Counted from the stretch's first letter, positions 26,007-35,919 are shown. The stretch is DNA of 64,000 nucleotides from Bacteroidaceae bacterium (GCA_017525235.1 JAFXTC010000040.1:1-64000); one strand, 5' to 3'. Translations and numbers: made by a program. Notes: a model not told the origin generated them from the letters alone.

Positions 26007-26765
26007 TTACATATTCATGCCGCCATCAACCTGGATTACCTGTCCGTTGACATAGCTTGACAGGTCACTGGCCAGATACAAGGCCGTGTTGGCAATATCC
26101 TCAACCTGACCGGCACGGCGCAGAGGAATCTTCTTTGCCCACTCCTGGCGAATCTCCTCTGGCAGGGCAGCTGTCATGGCGGTCTCTATGAAACCGGGAG
26201 CAATGGCATTAGCACGGATACCCTTGGGACCCATCTCCTGACCAATACTCTTAGCCAAGGCAATCAGACCAGCCTTGCTAGCAGCATAGTTTGCCTGTGC
26301 AGCATTTCCGTGCACACCCACCACACTGGCCATATTGATGATACTTCCACTACGCTGGCGCATCATAACGGGGATGCAAGCATGAATAAAGTTGAATGCC
26401 GACTTTAGGTTTACATTGATAACGGCATCCCACTGCTGCTCTGTCATGCGCAACATCAGTCCATCTTTTGTGATACCAGCATTGTTTACCAGAATATCTA
26501 TGGTACCGAAGTCCTCCTTAATCTTCTTCACCACCTCTTCTGTCTCGGCAAAATCAGCAGCATTGCCTGCATAAGCCAGACATTTAACGCCTACAGCCTC
26601 TATCTCTTTACGTGTGGCTTCCATGCCGGCAGCCATCTCATCGTTCAATACCAAATCAGTAAATGCTATGTTAGCACCTTCCTGTGCAAATTTCAATGCA
26701 ATAGCTTTACCAATACCACGAGCCGCACCAGTAACAATTGCGGTCTTTCCATTTAATAATCCCAT
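26007..26765 (-). CDS. fabG: 3-oxoacyl-ACP reductase
   Basis: NADPH-dependent ketoreductase of fatty acid elongation. TGAARGIGKA (residues 12-21) is the cofactor loop, NNAG is present, and the Ser-Tyr-Lys set is in SGSIINMASVVG and YAASKAGLIAL. The C-terminal NGQVIQVDGGMNM is typical of FabG. Normal length (252). It follows the TetR gene by 12 bp and is probably co-transcribed with it, which suggests regulation of a lipid step by the regulator. Confidence 0.9.
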   Translation of the reverse strand: MGLLNGKTAIVTGAARGIGKAIALKFAQEGANIAFTDLVLNDEMAAGMEATRKEIEAVGVKCLAYAGNAADFAETEEVVKKIKEDFGTIDILVNNAGITKDGLMLRMTEQQWDAVINVNLKSAFNFIHACIPVMMRQRSGSIINMASVVGVHGNAAQANYAASKAGLIALAKSIGQEMGPKGIRANAIAPGFIETAMTAALPEEIRQEWAKKIPLRRAGQVEDIANTALYLASDLSSYVNGQVIQVDGGMNM

Positions 26766-26777
26766 TTTATTTATTTT

Positions 26778-27386
26778 TCAAAGATAATAATTCACATGCC
26801 TCTCGTTTCTTGCCAAAGCTTTATGCAGAATCTTCTGCACGATACCTCGACTCACACCGCTAGGCAGGCCTTTCGACAGGCGGTCATAGATATACGGAAT
26901 TTCCAGTCCCTTAATACAATAATGTAATATATCCACAACCAGTGGAATGCTCTCCACTACAAAGCGACCGCTCTGCACACCTTCCATCATGATGCTTGAG
27001 AAGAGATTTCTCTCGTTACGGTCAAAATTCTTTCTAACCTTTGATACCATAACGATGTTGCGGAAGAATTCTGCACGCAGGTTGCCATTGCGTTGTACAG
27101 CCTCTTTAATGCAGTCAAGGTGGGTGTAGATAAGTTCTACCAACTTGTCTTCCGGCTCCATCTTCTGACTGGCAACGGCATTCATGCGCTCCGACATAAT
27201 GTCCAACTCCTCCTCGATGACAGCCCAGTAGATGTCCTCCTTACTTTTAAAATAGGTATACAATGTACGCCTTCCCTTGCCGGATGCTTGGGCAATGTCG
27301 TTCATTGTAGTATTCTCCAGACCGTTCTTTGCAAACAACTGTCTGGCAACATCAACCAGTTTCTTTCTAGTCTTAATAACTGCCAT
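26778..27386 (-). CDS. TetR-family transcriptional regulator
   Basis: Start chosen at 27386 (MAVIKTRKKLVDVARQL); the frame is open 24 codons further, but those would include the promoter. The helix-turn-helix lies at about residues 25-50 (TTMNDIAQASGKGRRTLY and FKSKEDIYWAVIEEEL). The remaining ~140 residues form the helical ligand domain. The gene overlaps its own predicted promoter, which holds a perfect inverted repeat (27420-27448), so autoregulation is likely. Ligand unknown; adjacency to fabG suggests a fatty-acyl signal (inference). Confidence 0.85.
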   Translation of the reverse strand: MAVIKTRKKLVDVARQLFAKNGLENTTMNDIAQASGKGRRTLYTYFKSKEDIYWAVIEEELDIMSERMNAVASQKMEPEDKLVELIYTHLDCIKEAVQRNGNLRAEFFRNIVMVSKVRKNFDRNERNLFSSIMMEGVQSGRFVVESIPLVVDILHYCIKGLEIPYIYDRLSKGLPSGVSRGIVQKILHKALARNERHVNYYL

Positions 27387-27394
27387 AACAGTTG

Positions 27395-27448
27395 CAAAGA
27401 TAGCACATTTTTCTGTAAGTGTGCAAAAACGGATCAACTTTTTGCACA
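27395..27448 (-). promoter_or_regulatory. tetR promoter with overlapping operator
   Basis: On the minus strand TTTG (27424-27427), 21-bp spacer, TATCTTTG (27395-27402), ATG 8 bp later, so the mRNA is nearly leaderless. A perfect inverted repeat TGTGCAAAAA / TTTTTGCACA with a 9-bp centre covers 27420-27448 and overlaps the -33 box: a good repressor operator. Confidence 0.75.
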
Positions 27449-27514
27449 TATTTAACACTCTGTGCCATTTTTGGCTTTATTTTATATGTTGAAGAACATT
27501 TTTCTCGACAAACA

Positions 27515-27546
27515 TTTGGTTATTCCGATTAATCGGCGTACCTTTG
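27515..27546 (+). promoter_or_regulatory. Promoter of tRNA-fMet
   Basis: TTTG (27515-27518), 20-bp spacer, TACCTTTG (27539-27546), 21 bp before the tRNA. Confidence 0.75.
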
Positions 27547-27567
27547 CACTCGCAAAACAGAAAACAT

Positions 27568-27643
27568 CGCGGGGTGGAGCAGTTGGTAGCTCGCCAGGCT
27601 CATAACCTGGAGGTCGCTCGTTCGAGTCGGGCCCCCGCAACCA
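27568..27643 (+). tRNA. tRNA-fMet (CAT), initiator
   Basis: 76-nt cloverleaf: acceptor cGCGGGG with CCCCGCa, so position 1 (C) faces A72, the unpaired initiator signature. Anticodon loop CTCATAA, TpsiC arm GTTCGAGTC, and CCA encoded. Own promoter and terminator. Confidence 0.93.
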
Positions 27644-27648
27644 ACGAG

Positions 27649-27673
27649 AAGAAGCCCCAAGGCTTCTTTTTTG
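27649..27673 (+). terminator. Terminator of tRNA-fMet
   Basis: 8-bp stem AAGAAGCC / GGCTTCTT with loop CCAA, followed by a T run. Confidence 0.8.
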
Positions 27674-27727
27674 TTTCATAGGGAGTAATACTTATAGCAA
27701 GAAACTCGCCGCAGGCGGATAACCTCC

Positions 27728-27802
27728 CACCCTATTAAACTAATAACCTATTAAACTAATAAACTAACAAACTAACAAACTAACAAACAAATAAACTAAA
27801 TA
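27728..27802. repeat. CTATTAAACTAA / AAACTAAC word repeat
   Basis: cctattaaactaataacc followed by four near-copies of aaactaac, ending just before the UpxY-like gene. Confidence 0.65.
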
Positions 27803-27805
27803 AAG

Positions 27806-28333
27806 ATGGAAAATTGTTGGTATGCTATGCGGGTTACCTATCGTAGAGAGCTACTTGCCAAGGAAGAATTGGAAGGAGCTGGCTTTCGCGTTTTCATCCC
27901 TATGGTTGTTGAGGCACGCGAGGATCCTCGTACACATAAGATGAAGCGTGTTGAGGTGCCTGCCATCCACAACCTTCTTTTTGTGTATGCCGATCCTACA
28001 GAACTTCAGCTTTTCAAGAAAGATAGGGAATACCTGCAGTACATTTGTACCAAGGCCCATACCGAAGTCAGTCGTAAGATTATCATTCCCGATTATCAGA
28101 TGGATGCTTTCATGCAGCTTTACAATAATACCGACAGTAAGATTCTTGCCCCCGAAAATCTCCTCCCGGGTACACCTGTCCGTATCATCGCAGGTCCTTT
28201 TGCTGGTCTTACAGGTACATACCAGCGTGTGGTGGGGCATCGCAACCGTTTCTTTGTCATTTCCCTGAATGGTCTTATCAGCATTGGCAACACCCTTATC
28301 CGTCCACATATGGTTCAGGAAATTAGCGGTTAG
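27806..28333 (+). CDS. UpxY/NusG-family transcription antiterminator
   Basis: 175 residues. NusG N-terminal domain, about 5-105 (WYAMRVTYRRELLAKEEL; IHNLLFVYAD), and a KOW domain, about 120-155 (GTPVRIIAGPFAGLTG). In Bacteroides such proteins head capsule operons and prevent premature termination; here none follows, only repeats and tamB. It may act in trans on a distant polysaccharide operon. Its last codons run into a GCGGTTAGCG repeat word. The gene starts directly after a word repeat with no clear promoter of its own. Confidence 0.8.
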   Translation: MENCWYAMRVTYRRELLAKEELEGAGFRVFIPMVVEAREDPRTHKMKRVEVPAIHNLLFVYADPTELQLFKKDREYLQYICTKAHTEVSRKIIIPDYQMDAFMQLYNNTDSKILAPENLLPGTPVRIIAGPFAGLTGTYQRVVGHRNRFFVISLNGLISIGNTLIRPHMVQEISG

Positions 28334-28515
28334 CGAATAATTAATGGTTATTGGTTATGGGTTATTGGTTATGGGTTATTGGTTATGGGTTATGGGTTAT
28401 GGGTTATGGGTTATGGGTTATGGGTTATGGGTTATTGAATAATTAATGGTTATTGGTTATGGGTTATTGGTTATTGGTTATTGAATAACGGTTAGCGGTA
28501 AACAATAACCAATAA
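28334..28515. repeat. GGTTATG / GGTTATT heptamer tandem array
   Basis: Starts at the stop codon of the UpxY-like gene with gcggttagcgaataattaatgg, then about 20 heptamers of ggttatg or ggttatt, ending gaataacggttagcgg. It is the longest array in the window. Confidence 0.9.
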
Positions 28516-28578
28516 ACGATGCTATGGTTAAGGGTTAAAAAGATAAAAAATGGAAAAAATATGGGGTTGAGGGATGTT

Positions 28579-28604
28579 GGTATGTCACTTTTTTATTACC
28601 TTTG
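28579..28604 (+). promoter_or_regulatory. Probable promoter of the tamB-tamL operon
   Basis: TACCTTTG at 28597-28604, 24 bp before the tamB ATG, with only a poor -33 (TTGG just upstream). Confidence 0.55.
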
Positions 28605-28627
28605 TGTAAAATATAAAGGCAACCCCT

Positions 28628-31600
28628 ATGAAACGTGCACTAAAATGGGCCAGCGCCCTTATCCTGACACCAGTATTGCTAGTGGTAATACTGATGGCTG
28701 CCTTCTACATTCCACCTGTGCAACGTTGGGTTGTAAAAGAAATCTCTGCATTTGCAAGTGAACAGAGCGGCCTGGACATAACAATGGAGAGGGCCACCAT
28801 AACTTTCCTGCTGGATTTGGATTTACAAAACCTGAACATCAGCGATAACGGGAAAGAGATTTTGAATGTTGAAAAGGCAACCGTGGACCTGAACCTGTGG
28901 CGTATTCTGTTGTTAGAAGTGGGCGTTGAGGCAGTGGAACTGCAAAACGGAAACGTTGACACGAGGGAACTGATAGCTACGCTCCGGCTGAAAGGCCAGC
29001 TGCAAAAATTTAACCTGAGGGCTGACAATGTCGATCTCAAGCACAATGCCGTGATACTGAACGGCGCCACAATAGCAGGATGCGACCTGGACATCGCCCT
29101 AAAAGACACTACCGTGGTTGACACCACAGAAAGTGCACCTGTTACATGGGGCTTTGATATAGAAAAGATAGCCATCAAGGACAGTAGAATCATGCTGCAC
29201 ATGCCTTACGACAGCATGACACTGCAGACAGGACTCAAAGAGGCGCTCTTGGAAGGCGGCGACATAGATTTGGAGAAAGGCACCTATCGGGTAAAAAAGC
29301 TAATGATTCAGGCAGACTCGCTGCATTACGACCTACCCTACCAGCCCGCCATGACAGAAGGACTGGATCCCTCGCACATTGCCCTGTATAACCTAAACAT
29401 CAATCTTGAGAACGCTATCTTCAAGCAACAGGAAAACTACTTGGCTGTTAACCTGAAGCAGTTACAGCTGAGAGAACAATGCGGCTTGAAGATTGATACG
29501 CTGCAAGCCCACCTATTTATGGATAACACGAGAATGGAGGTGAAGGGGTTGAAGCTGGTCACGATGCATAGCAGGGTAATCGGGGAGCGGTTAGAGGTTA
29601 TTGGTTATGGGTTATTGAGCGAAAACGATAACGATAACGAAAAATCGGTAAGCGGGAAGCGGTTAGCGGTTAGCGGGGAATTTAGTATTGGCAGTGAGGA
29701 TATACTTATGCTGGCGGGGAACTATTTGCCGGCGGATTTGAAGAGGGTTTATCCTGCACAACCATTAGAAATAGATATTGCCGCATACGGTAATATGGAC
29801 AGTCTGAACATTGCAGAGAGTCGGATAAGCATACCGACAGTCATAGATATCCGCACCAACGGTTATGTTACCAACCTGACAGATAGCCTTCACCTATCGG
29901 CAGACATGAAATGGGATGTGAAGACCATGAATCTGAACTTCGTGAGACAATATCTGGGACTGCACGATGTAAACCTTCCCCCCATGACACTGCATGCCGA
30001 TACCAGGTTGACAGATGCAAAGAAAATCATGGCAGATGCCCTTCTGCAAGAGGGAAGAGGCAATGTACACGTAAAGGGGAACATAGACCTGGGCCGCATG
30101 GCCTATGAAGCAAAGATGCGCATAAACAACCTGCAGATTCACGACTTCCTGCCCCATGACAGCCTATACAACCTGACAGCCAATGCCAGCATCCAAGGTC
30201 TGGGAACCGACCCCTTGTCACCCGCCACCCGTCTGGAAGCAAAAGCCGACATAGAACATCTGAGCTATGCCAGTTGGAACATAGACAGTGTGCTGCTTCA
30301 GGGTAAGCTAAAGCAAGGAGAAGGTCGAGTGGAACTCAACAGCAACAACAATCTGCTTCGTATGCAGGCCTGTGCCGATGCAAGCATACAGCAGCGAAAG
30401 CTAAAAGCATCGAACTTCTACCTCGACCTGAACCACATTAACCTGTACGCCTTAGGTCTTGACAAGAAGAGAGTGAGCGCCAGCATGGTAATGCACATGG
30501 AAGGTGACTCGGATTTTGAACAGACACACAACCTGACAGGAAGTATCAGGGCACTGGAGATGAGTGTCAACGATACTGTTTTCCACCCAGAAGACTTAAC
30601 ACTAGCGGCACATCTTACACCAACAAGCATAAATGCAGAAGCATCAGCGGGTGATTTAGCGTTTAAACTGCAATCTGTGCAAGGGTTGGATTCACTCATA
30701 GCCAGAAGCAACAACTTCATGAGCGAACTAAGCAGGGAAATGGACAGCCTGCGTCTGGACCAAGATACGCTGAAGATGCTCCTACCCTATGTGGACCTTC
30801 ATCTGCACAGCGGACAGAAGAATCCCCTGTGGAACATCATGAACCATGTGATTGGATATAAATTCAAGGAAATGCATCTTGACCTTTCCAGCAATCCTGA
30901 GAACGGACTGTCGGGCAATGGCCACATGTACCATCTGAACACAGGAGCCATCCTGCTGGACACCATCAGTTGCAACATAAAGCAGAAAGAGGAAGGCATC
31001 AGCATGAGGGGAAGGGTTAAAAACGGTCCGAAGAACAAAGTGGTAAGTTTTGAGAGTACCATAGATGCCAGCCTTACCTCCAACGGAGCAGCCGCTCATC
31101 TGATATTCCTGGATGGAAATGGAAACAGGGGCATCGACACTGGGTTAAAGGCAGAGATCAGTCCAGAAGCATTGAATGTTCACATCACACCTTTGAATCC
31201 CATCATTGCCTACAGATCCTTCAAGCTGAACAAGGACAATTACATACGACTCATAAAAGGAAACAGAATAGAGGCCCTGATAGATTTGCTTGCTGATGAC
31301 GGTACAGGTCTGAAACTCTATTCCATAGAAAACAAAGAGGCACAGCAAGACCTCTCGCTAAGCGTAAACAGGCTGAACCTGGGCGAACTGTCATCCGTCG
31401 TTCCCTTCATGCCCATGATAGAAGGCTTCCTGCAAGGCGACCTTCACTATATGCAGGCAGACAGTACCATAACCATCTCAACGGACATGACCGTTAAAGG
31501 CATGAAATACGAGGGAACGGGCATGGGTGATATAGGCATGAACCTGATCTACCTGCCAAATGCCGATGGGAGTCATTACGTGGATGGTTTTGTTACACAG

Positions 31601-33238
31601 GATGGGCGTGAGTTTGCATTCCTGAGCGGAAAATACTGGGAGGAAAACAAAGAAGGACAGATTGATGCAACAGCAGAGTTGAGCAGGCTTCCCTTCAGTC
31701 TGGCCAATGCCTTTATGCCACCCGGTACCATCAAGATGGCAGGCTATGCACTGGGAAATCTGGAAGTAAGCGGCCCTGTAAGCAACCCCATCCTAACGGG
31801 AAGCATTGCCACCGACTCGCTTTACATAACAGCCGAGGATTACAACATAAACTTGCGCATTCCCAACGATACGCTGTACATCAAGCAAAGTCATATAGAC
31901 CTACCGCAAATAAAGGCATACGCAGCAGGGAACAACCCATTGACACTTGATGGCAGCATAGACTTCAGCAATCTGGAGAGAATACAACTGAACCTGAACA
32001 TGGCCGCCAAGAACTACCAGCTGATCAATGCACCCAAGACTCGCGATGCACTGGCCTACGGAAAGGTCTTTGTGGATGCAAACAGCAGAATCTGGGGTAC
32101 ACTTGATGACCTGAAGGTAAGAGGTGCACTGACCGTATTAGGCAACACCGATGTAAGCTACGTGCTGAAAGACTCACCTATTACGGTGGACGATCAGCTA
32201 TCGGATCTGGTAACCTTCTGCGACTTTTCAGATACAATCAGTGTAGAAGTCGAGGAAACAAACAGCCAGCACCTGGATGTTCAGATGAATATAACCATAG
32301 ACCCCACCGTGAAGGTACATTGTCTGCTGAGTGATGATGGAAGGGACCGTATAGAACTGCAAGGTGGCGGCAACATAGCAATGACCTACGACTTGCAAAA
32401 CGATTTGCAAATGTTCGGAAGATACACCATAGATGAAGGCACCATGCGCTACTCCCTCATGGCCATCCCGCTTAACGACTTTAGAATAGCCAGCGGCAGT
32501 TACGTAGAGTTTATGGGTAACGTCATGAACCCCAGGCTGAACATTGCTGCCAGTGAACGTGTTAAAGCAAGCGTAACGGAAAACAACGTGCCAAAGAACG
32601 TAGCCTTCGATGTGGGACTGAAGATTACCCAAACACTTAACGACATGGGGCTGCAGTTCACGCTAGAAGCTCCGGAAGATTTGACGGTACAGAACGAACT
32701 CTCTGCCATGTCGGAAGAAGATCGAGGACGTATTGCCATTACCATGCTTGTAACAGGCATGTACCTGAACGATAGCAGCGATATGCAAGGCGGGTTCAAT
32801 GCCTCAAACACCATGAATGCCTATCTACAGGGCGCCATCAACAATCTGGCAGGCCAGGCACTGGGCAGCAACTCGGTTGACCTGAACTTTGGCATAGAAA
32901 ACAGCACCCACCAAGGCGGAGAACAGACAACAGACTATAGCTTCAGCTTCAGAAAACGCTTCTGGGGTAACAGAGTCAGCATCATCATTGGCGGAAAGAT
33001 AAGCACCGGAAAGAATGCTGTTAACACAGGTCAGACAATTATTGATAATGTGGCTATGGAATACAGGCTCGATAAGAATTCATCGCGCTACGTAAAGCTA
33101 TTCTACGACCGCAACTATGAGTCGTTATTGGAGGGCGAGCTCACTGAGATGGGGGCAGGTCTTGTGTTAAGAAAACGGGCAGAGCACCTGCGTGACCTGT
33201 TCATTTTCCGCAACAAAAAGAAAGAGAAGAAGAAATGA
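28628..33238 (+). CDS. tamB: TamB-like translocation and assembly protein
   Basis: 1536 residues. An N-terminal membrane anchor (about 8-28) is followed by a very long beta-rich periplasmic region and the conserved TamB C-terminal (DUF490) domain, ending near YFLYxRNYE-like RYVKLFYDRNYESL. It bridges the inner membrane to the TamL barrel, moving substrates or lipids to the outer membrane. Residues about 320-350 (IGYGLLSENDNDNEKSVSGK) are made of repeat words and keep frame. It overlaps tamL by 4 bases (ATGA). Full length and otherwise normal. Confidence 0.88.
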   Translation: MKRALKWASALILTPVLLVVILMAAFYIPPVQRWVVKEISAFASEQSGLDITMERATITFLLDLDLQNLNISDNGKEILNVEKATVDLNLWRILLLEVGVEAVELQNGNVDTRELIATLRLKGQLQKFNLRADNVDLKHNAVILNGATIAGCDLDIALKDTTVVDTTESAPVTWGFDIEKIAIKDSRIMLHMPYDSMTLQTGLKEALLEGGDIDLEKGTYRVKKLMIQADSLHYDLPYQPAMTEGLDPSHIALYNLNINLENAIFKQQENYLAVNLKQLQLREQCGLKIDTLQAHLFMDNTRMEVKGLKLVTMHSRVIGERLEVIGYGLLSENDNDNEKSVSGKRLAVSGEFSIGSEDILMLAGNYLPADLKRVYPAQPLEIDIAAYGNMDSLNIAESRISIPTVIDIRTNGYVTNLTDSLHLSADMKWDVKTMNLNFVRQYLGLHDVNLPPMTLHADTRLTDAKKIMADALLQEGRGNVHVKGNIDLGRMAYEAKMRINNLQIHDFLPHDSLYNLTANASIQGLGTDPLSPATRLEAKADIEHLSYASWNIDSVLLQGKLKQGEGRVELNSNNNLLRMQACADASIQQRKLKASNFYLDLNHINLYALGLDKKRVSASMVMHMEGDSDFEQTHNLTGSIRALEMSVNDTVFHPEDLTLAAHLTPTSINAEASAGDLAFKLQSVQGLDSLIARSNNFMSELSREMDSLRLDQDTLKMLLPYVDLHLHSGQKNPLWNIMNHVIGYKFKEMHLDLSSNPENGLSGNGHMYHLNTGAILLDTISCNIKQKEEGISMRGRVKNGPKNKVVSFESTIDASLTSNGAAAHLIFLDGNGNRGIDTGLKAEISPEALNVHITPLNPIIAYRSFKLNKDNYIRLIKGNRIEALIDLLADDGTGLKLYSIENKEAQQDLSLSVNRLNLGELSSVVPFMPMIEGFLQGDLHYMQADSTITISTDMTVKGMKYEGTGMGDIGMNLIYLPNADGSHYVDGFVTQDGREFAFLSGKYWEENKEGQIDATAELSRLPFSLANAFMPPGTIKMAGYALGNLEVSGPVSNPILTGSIATDSLYITAEDYNINLRIPNDTLYIKQSHIDLPQIKAYAAGNNPLTLDGSIDFSNLERIQLNLNMAAKNYQLINAPKTRDALAYGKVFVDANSRIWGTLDDLKVRGALTVLGNTDVSYVLKDSPITVDDQLSDLVTFCDFSDTISVEVEETNSQHLDVQMNITIDPTVKVHCLLSDDGRDRIELQGGGNIAMTYDLQNDLQMFGRYTIDEGTMRYSLMAIPLNDFRIASGSYVEFMGNVMNPRLNIAASERVKASVTENNVPKNVAFDVGLKITQTLNDMGLQFTLEAPEDLTVQNELSAMSEEDRGRIAITMLVTGMYLNDSSDMQGGFNASNTMNAYLQGAINNLAGQALGSNSVDLNFGIENSTHQGGEQTTDYSFSFRKRFWGNRVSIIIGGKISTGKNAVNTGQTIIDNVAMEYRLDKNSSRYVKLFYDRNYESLLEGELTEMGAGLVLRKRAEHLRDLFIFRNKKKEKKK
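29585..29680. repeat. Three repeat-word types embedded in tamB
   Basis: ggttattggttatgggttattg, then aacgataacgataacga, then gcggttagcggttagcgg: three intergenic word families in one in-frame block in a core gene. Confidence 0.85.
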
Positions 33239-35691
33239 AAAAACTCTTTATATTCACATCTGTATTATTCTTACTGACAGCATGTTATACAACAAAGAAC
33301 CTGCCAGAAGATGAGCTGTTGTACAGAGGTATCAAGAAGCTTGACTACGATGCACAGCTGAAGCGCAAGCCCGCTCAGGAACAAGGTGTAATCACCGCCT
33401 TGGCCGATGCCTATACTACGGTAGAAGGACTGCTTACCGGAGATGCCAGCGTGCTGGAAACAGAAGAATCGGTAAAAGAAGATGTAAAAGACAGTCTGAA
33501 GAAAGCAGACAAGCAGGATACCGAAAATTACGAGACAGCCAAGGAAGAGATAAAGGCAGCCCTTGCCTACTCACCCAACGGAGCCATCATGGGAAGCAGC
33601 TACTATACGCACCCCTTCCCCATCAGACTTTGGATATACAATAAATATGTGAACAGCAAGAGCAAGTTCGGTCGGTGGATGATGAACCACTTTGCCTCGA
33701 CACCCGTCTATGTGAGCAGCGTCAACCCAAAAGTAAGAACTGCCGTTGCCCATAATGCACTCAGGAACTACGGTTACTTCCGCAACAAGGTAACGTATGA
33801 CACCATACCACTCCCCAACCCCAAAAAGGCCAAGATCTCCTATCATGTTACTCCCGGACCTGTATTCCATCTGGATACCATAAAATATATGCCCTTCTAT
33901 CCCCAGGCCGACAGTATCATTCAGGCCAGCATGAATGAGAGCCTGTTGAAACAGGGAGACCCCTTCAGCGTGCAGCATCTGGATGCTGAGCGCAACAGAT
34001 TATATAAGGAGTTCCGCAATAACGGCTACTACTACTACCGACCCAACTACATATCGTTAAGGGCTGATACCATCATGATACCCCAGAAGGTACAGATACA
34101 GGTCTGTCCGCTACCCGAGACACCGGCACAGGCCAAACACCCCTACCATATAGGGAACACACGCATCAACATCTACAAGTACAACCTGTACCAGCTTACC
34201 GACAGTGTTACATTCAGGGGACAGACCTACGCCTATAGCAACAACGAGAAGAAGCCTCCGTTAAGACTCCGAGCCATTCTGCCCAACCTCTTTGTAAAGA
34301 AAGGAGAACTGTACCAACAGACAAACCATGATGTAACGCTGCAAAAGCTTTCCGACATGGACATCTTTTCATCAATCAGAATGAACTACGTCCCCAGAGA
34401 CACCACAGCCAACAACGACACACTGGATGTGGTTGTTTCTGCCATGCTTGATAAGCCCTACGATGCAGAGTTTGAGGGAAAGGTCACCAACAAAAGCAAC
34501 AGTTATGTCGGTCCGGGTCTGAGCTTTGGCATGAAGAAACGCAATGCCTTCCGAGGGGCAGAGACATTGGGGCTGAACGTATGGGGCTCATACGAATGGC
34601 AAACAGGAGCCCATCTGGATGATAACGGCTACCGCATCAACTCGTATGAATACGGAGCTACAGCATCGCTATCCTACCCCAGGATACTCTTCTTCGGACT
34701 GGGCAAAAAGCTATGGAGAAGATCCATCTCGAGCACCAACTTCGAGTTGAACGCCAGATGGGTGAACAGAGCCAAATATTTTGGCAGGGTTTCATTCGGA
34801 GCATCCGTCTCCTATACATTACAGAATAGAAAGAACATAAAGCACGAGTTTACGCCATTCAGTCTGAACTACGATCTGCTACTGAACAGCACAGAAAAGT
34901 TCGACTCTATCATCCGCGCCAACCCCGCTTTGTATGTATCTATGCGCGACCAGTTCATTCCCAGCATGGAGTACACCTTTACATGGACCAAGGAAAAAGA
35001 CAGAAAGCAACAGGCGTTGAAAGTGAACATAAAAGAAGCCGGTAACGTAACATCCGGCATCTATGCCATCTTCGGGAAGGGATTCAACCAAGAGGGGAAA
35101 GAGCTCTTTGGTGTTCCGTTTGCACAATTCATCAAGGCCTCGGTACAATATACCCGTCAGTTCCCCCTTTCCACCAGAACATGCCTGGCAACACGACTTT
35201 TTGCCGGCGTTGTATATAGCTACGGCAATGCTACCACAGCGCCCTACAACGACCTTTTCTCTATCGGTGGAGCCAACAGCATCAGGGCCTTCTCGATCAG
35301 AAGCATCGGACCCGGCTCGTACCACCCGGCAAAGAGCACCTATTCATACATCGATGAAACGGGAGATATCAAGTTGGAAGCCAACATCGAATACCGGTTC
35401 CCCATTATTGCTAATCTTTATGGTGCCGCCTTTATCGATGCGGGAAACGTATGGCTGATGCGCGAGAATGCCAACCAGCCTGGTGGCAAAATCAACATGT
35501 CGGAGTTTGGAAAGACCATTGCATTGGGTACTGGAGTAGGTATACGTTATGACTTGGACTTCCTGGTTCTTAGGTTCGACTTGGGAATTGGTATTCATGC
35601 ACCTTACGATACAGGGAGATCGGGTTATTACAATATGCCTAGTTTTGGGAAATCGCTTGGTTACCATTTTGCCATAGGGTATCCGTTCTGA
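33235..35691 (+). CDS. tamL: TamL: BamA-type outer membrane lipoprotein
   Basis: 818 residues. The lipoprotein signal ends LFLLTAC (lipobox, Cys17), as expected for the Bacteroidetes TamA variant. About residues 130-400 hold POTRA-like segments, and 400-818 the Omp85 barrel, ending with a terminal Phe (HFAIGYPF). It works with TamB, encoded just upstream with an ATGA overlap. The stop codon is followed at once by repeat words. Confidence 0.87.
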   Translation: MKKLFIFTSVLFLLTACYTTKNLPEDELLYRGIKKLDYDAQLKRKPAQEQGVITALADAYTTVEGLLTGDASVLETEESVKEDVKDSLKKADKQDTENYETAKEEIKAALAYSPNGAIMGSSYYTHPFPIRLWIYNKYVNSKSKFGRWMMNHFASTPVYVSSVNPKVRTAVAHNALRNYGYFRNKVTYDTIPLPNPKKAKISYHVTPGPVFHLDTIKYMPFYPQADSIIQASMNESLLKQGDPFSVQHLDAERNRLYKEFRNNGYYYYRPNYISLRADTIMIPQKVQIQVCPLPETPAQAKHPYHIGNTRINIYKYNLYQLTDSVTFRGQTYAYSNNEKKPPLRLRAILPNLFVKKGELYQQTNHDVTLQKLSDMDIFSSIRMNYVPRDTTANNDTLDVVVSAMLDKPYDAEFEGKVTNKSNSYVGPGLSFGMKKRNAFRGAETLGLNVWGSYEWQTGAHLDDNGYRINSYEYGATASLSYPRILFFGLGKKLWRRSISSTNFELNARWVNRAKYFGRVSFGASVSYTLQNRKNIKHEFTPFSLNYDLLLNSTEKFDSIIRANPALYVSMRDQFIPSMEYTFTWTKEKDRKQQALKVNIKEAGNVTSGIYAIFGKGFNQEGKELFGVPFAQFIKASVQYTRQFPLSTRTCLATRLFAGVVYSYGNATTAPYNDLFSIGGANSIRAFSIRSIGPGSYHPAKSTYSYIDETGDIKLEANIEYRFPIIANLYGAAFIDAGNVWLMRENANQPGGKINMSEFGKTIALGTGVGIRYDLDFLVLRFDLGIGIHAPYDTGRSGYYNMPSFGKSLGYHFAIGYPF

Positions 35692-35790
35692 GGGGTTAGC
35701 GGTTAGCGAATAATTAATGGTTATTGGTTATAGGTTATTGAAATGTGTAATGGTTATAGGTTATTGATTATTGGTTATTGAACCTTGGCT
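35692..35790. repeat. GGTTAGC/GGTTATT word repeat after tamL
   Basis: Begins at the tamL stop with ggttagcggttagcgaataattaatggttatt, the same composite as at 28334 and 39481. After it 35790-35900 has other words (cccttacgggagag; tttctgtgaatttctgtg), and no gene. Confidence 0.8.
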
Positions 35791-35911
35791 CTCGCCCTTA
35801 CGGGAGAGCGGGGAGAGGGTCTTAAACCCTTAAATTTCTGTGAATTTCTGTGCTTTCCGTGAGAGATTAAAATTATTATTCGTGAAATTCGTGAGATTCA
35901 TAAAAAATGTG

Positions 35912-35919
35912 TAAATTTG
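35912..35919 (+). promoter_or_regulatory. Possible -7 element for the nucleotidyltransferase gene
   Basis: TAAATTTG, 50 bp before the ATG, no clear -33. Confidence 0.4.

Noticed and set aside
28334-28515. CRISPR-like or telomere-like GGGTTAT repeat
   Set aside because: Repeats are 7 bp with no spacers and no cas genes; similarity to telomere repeats is accidental.
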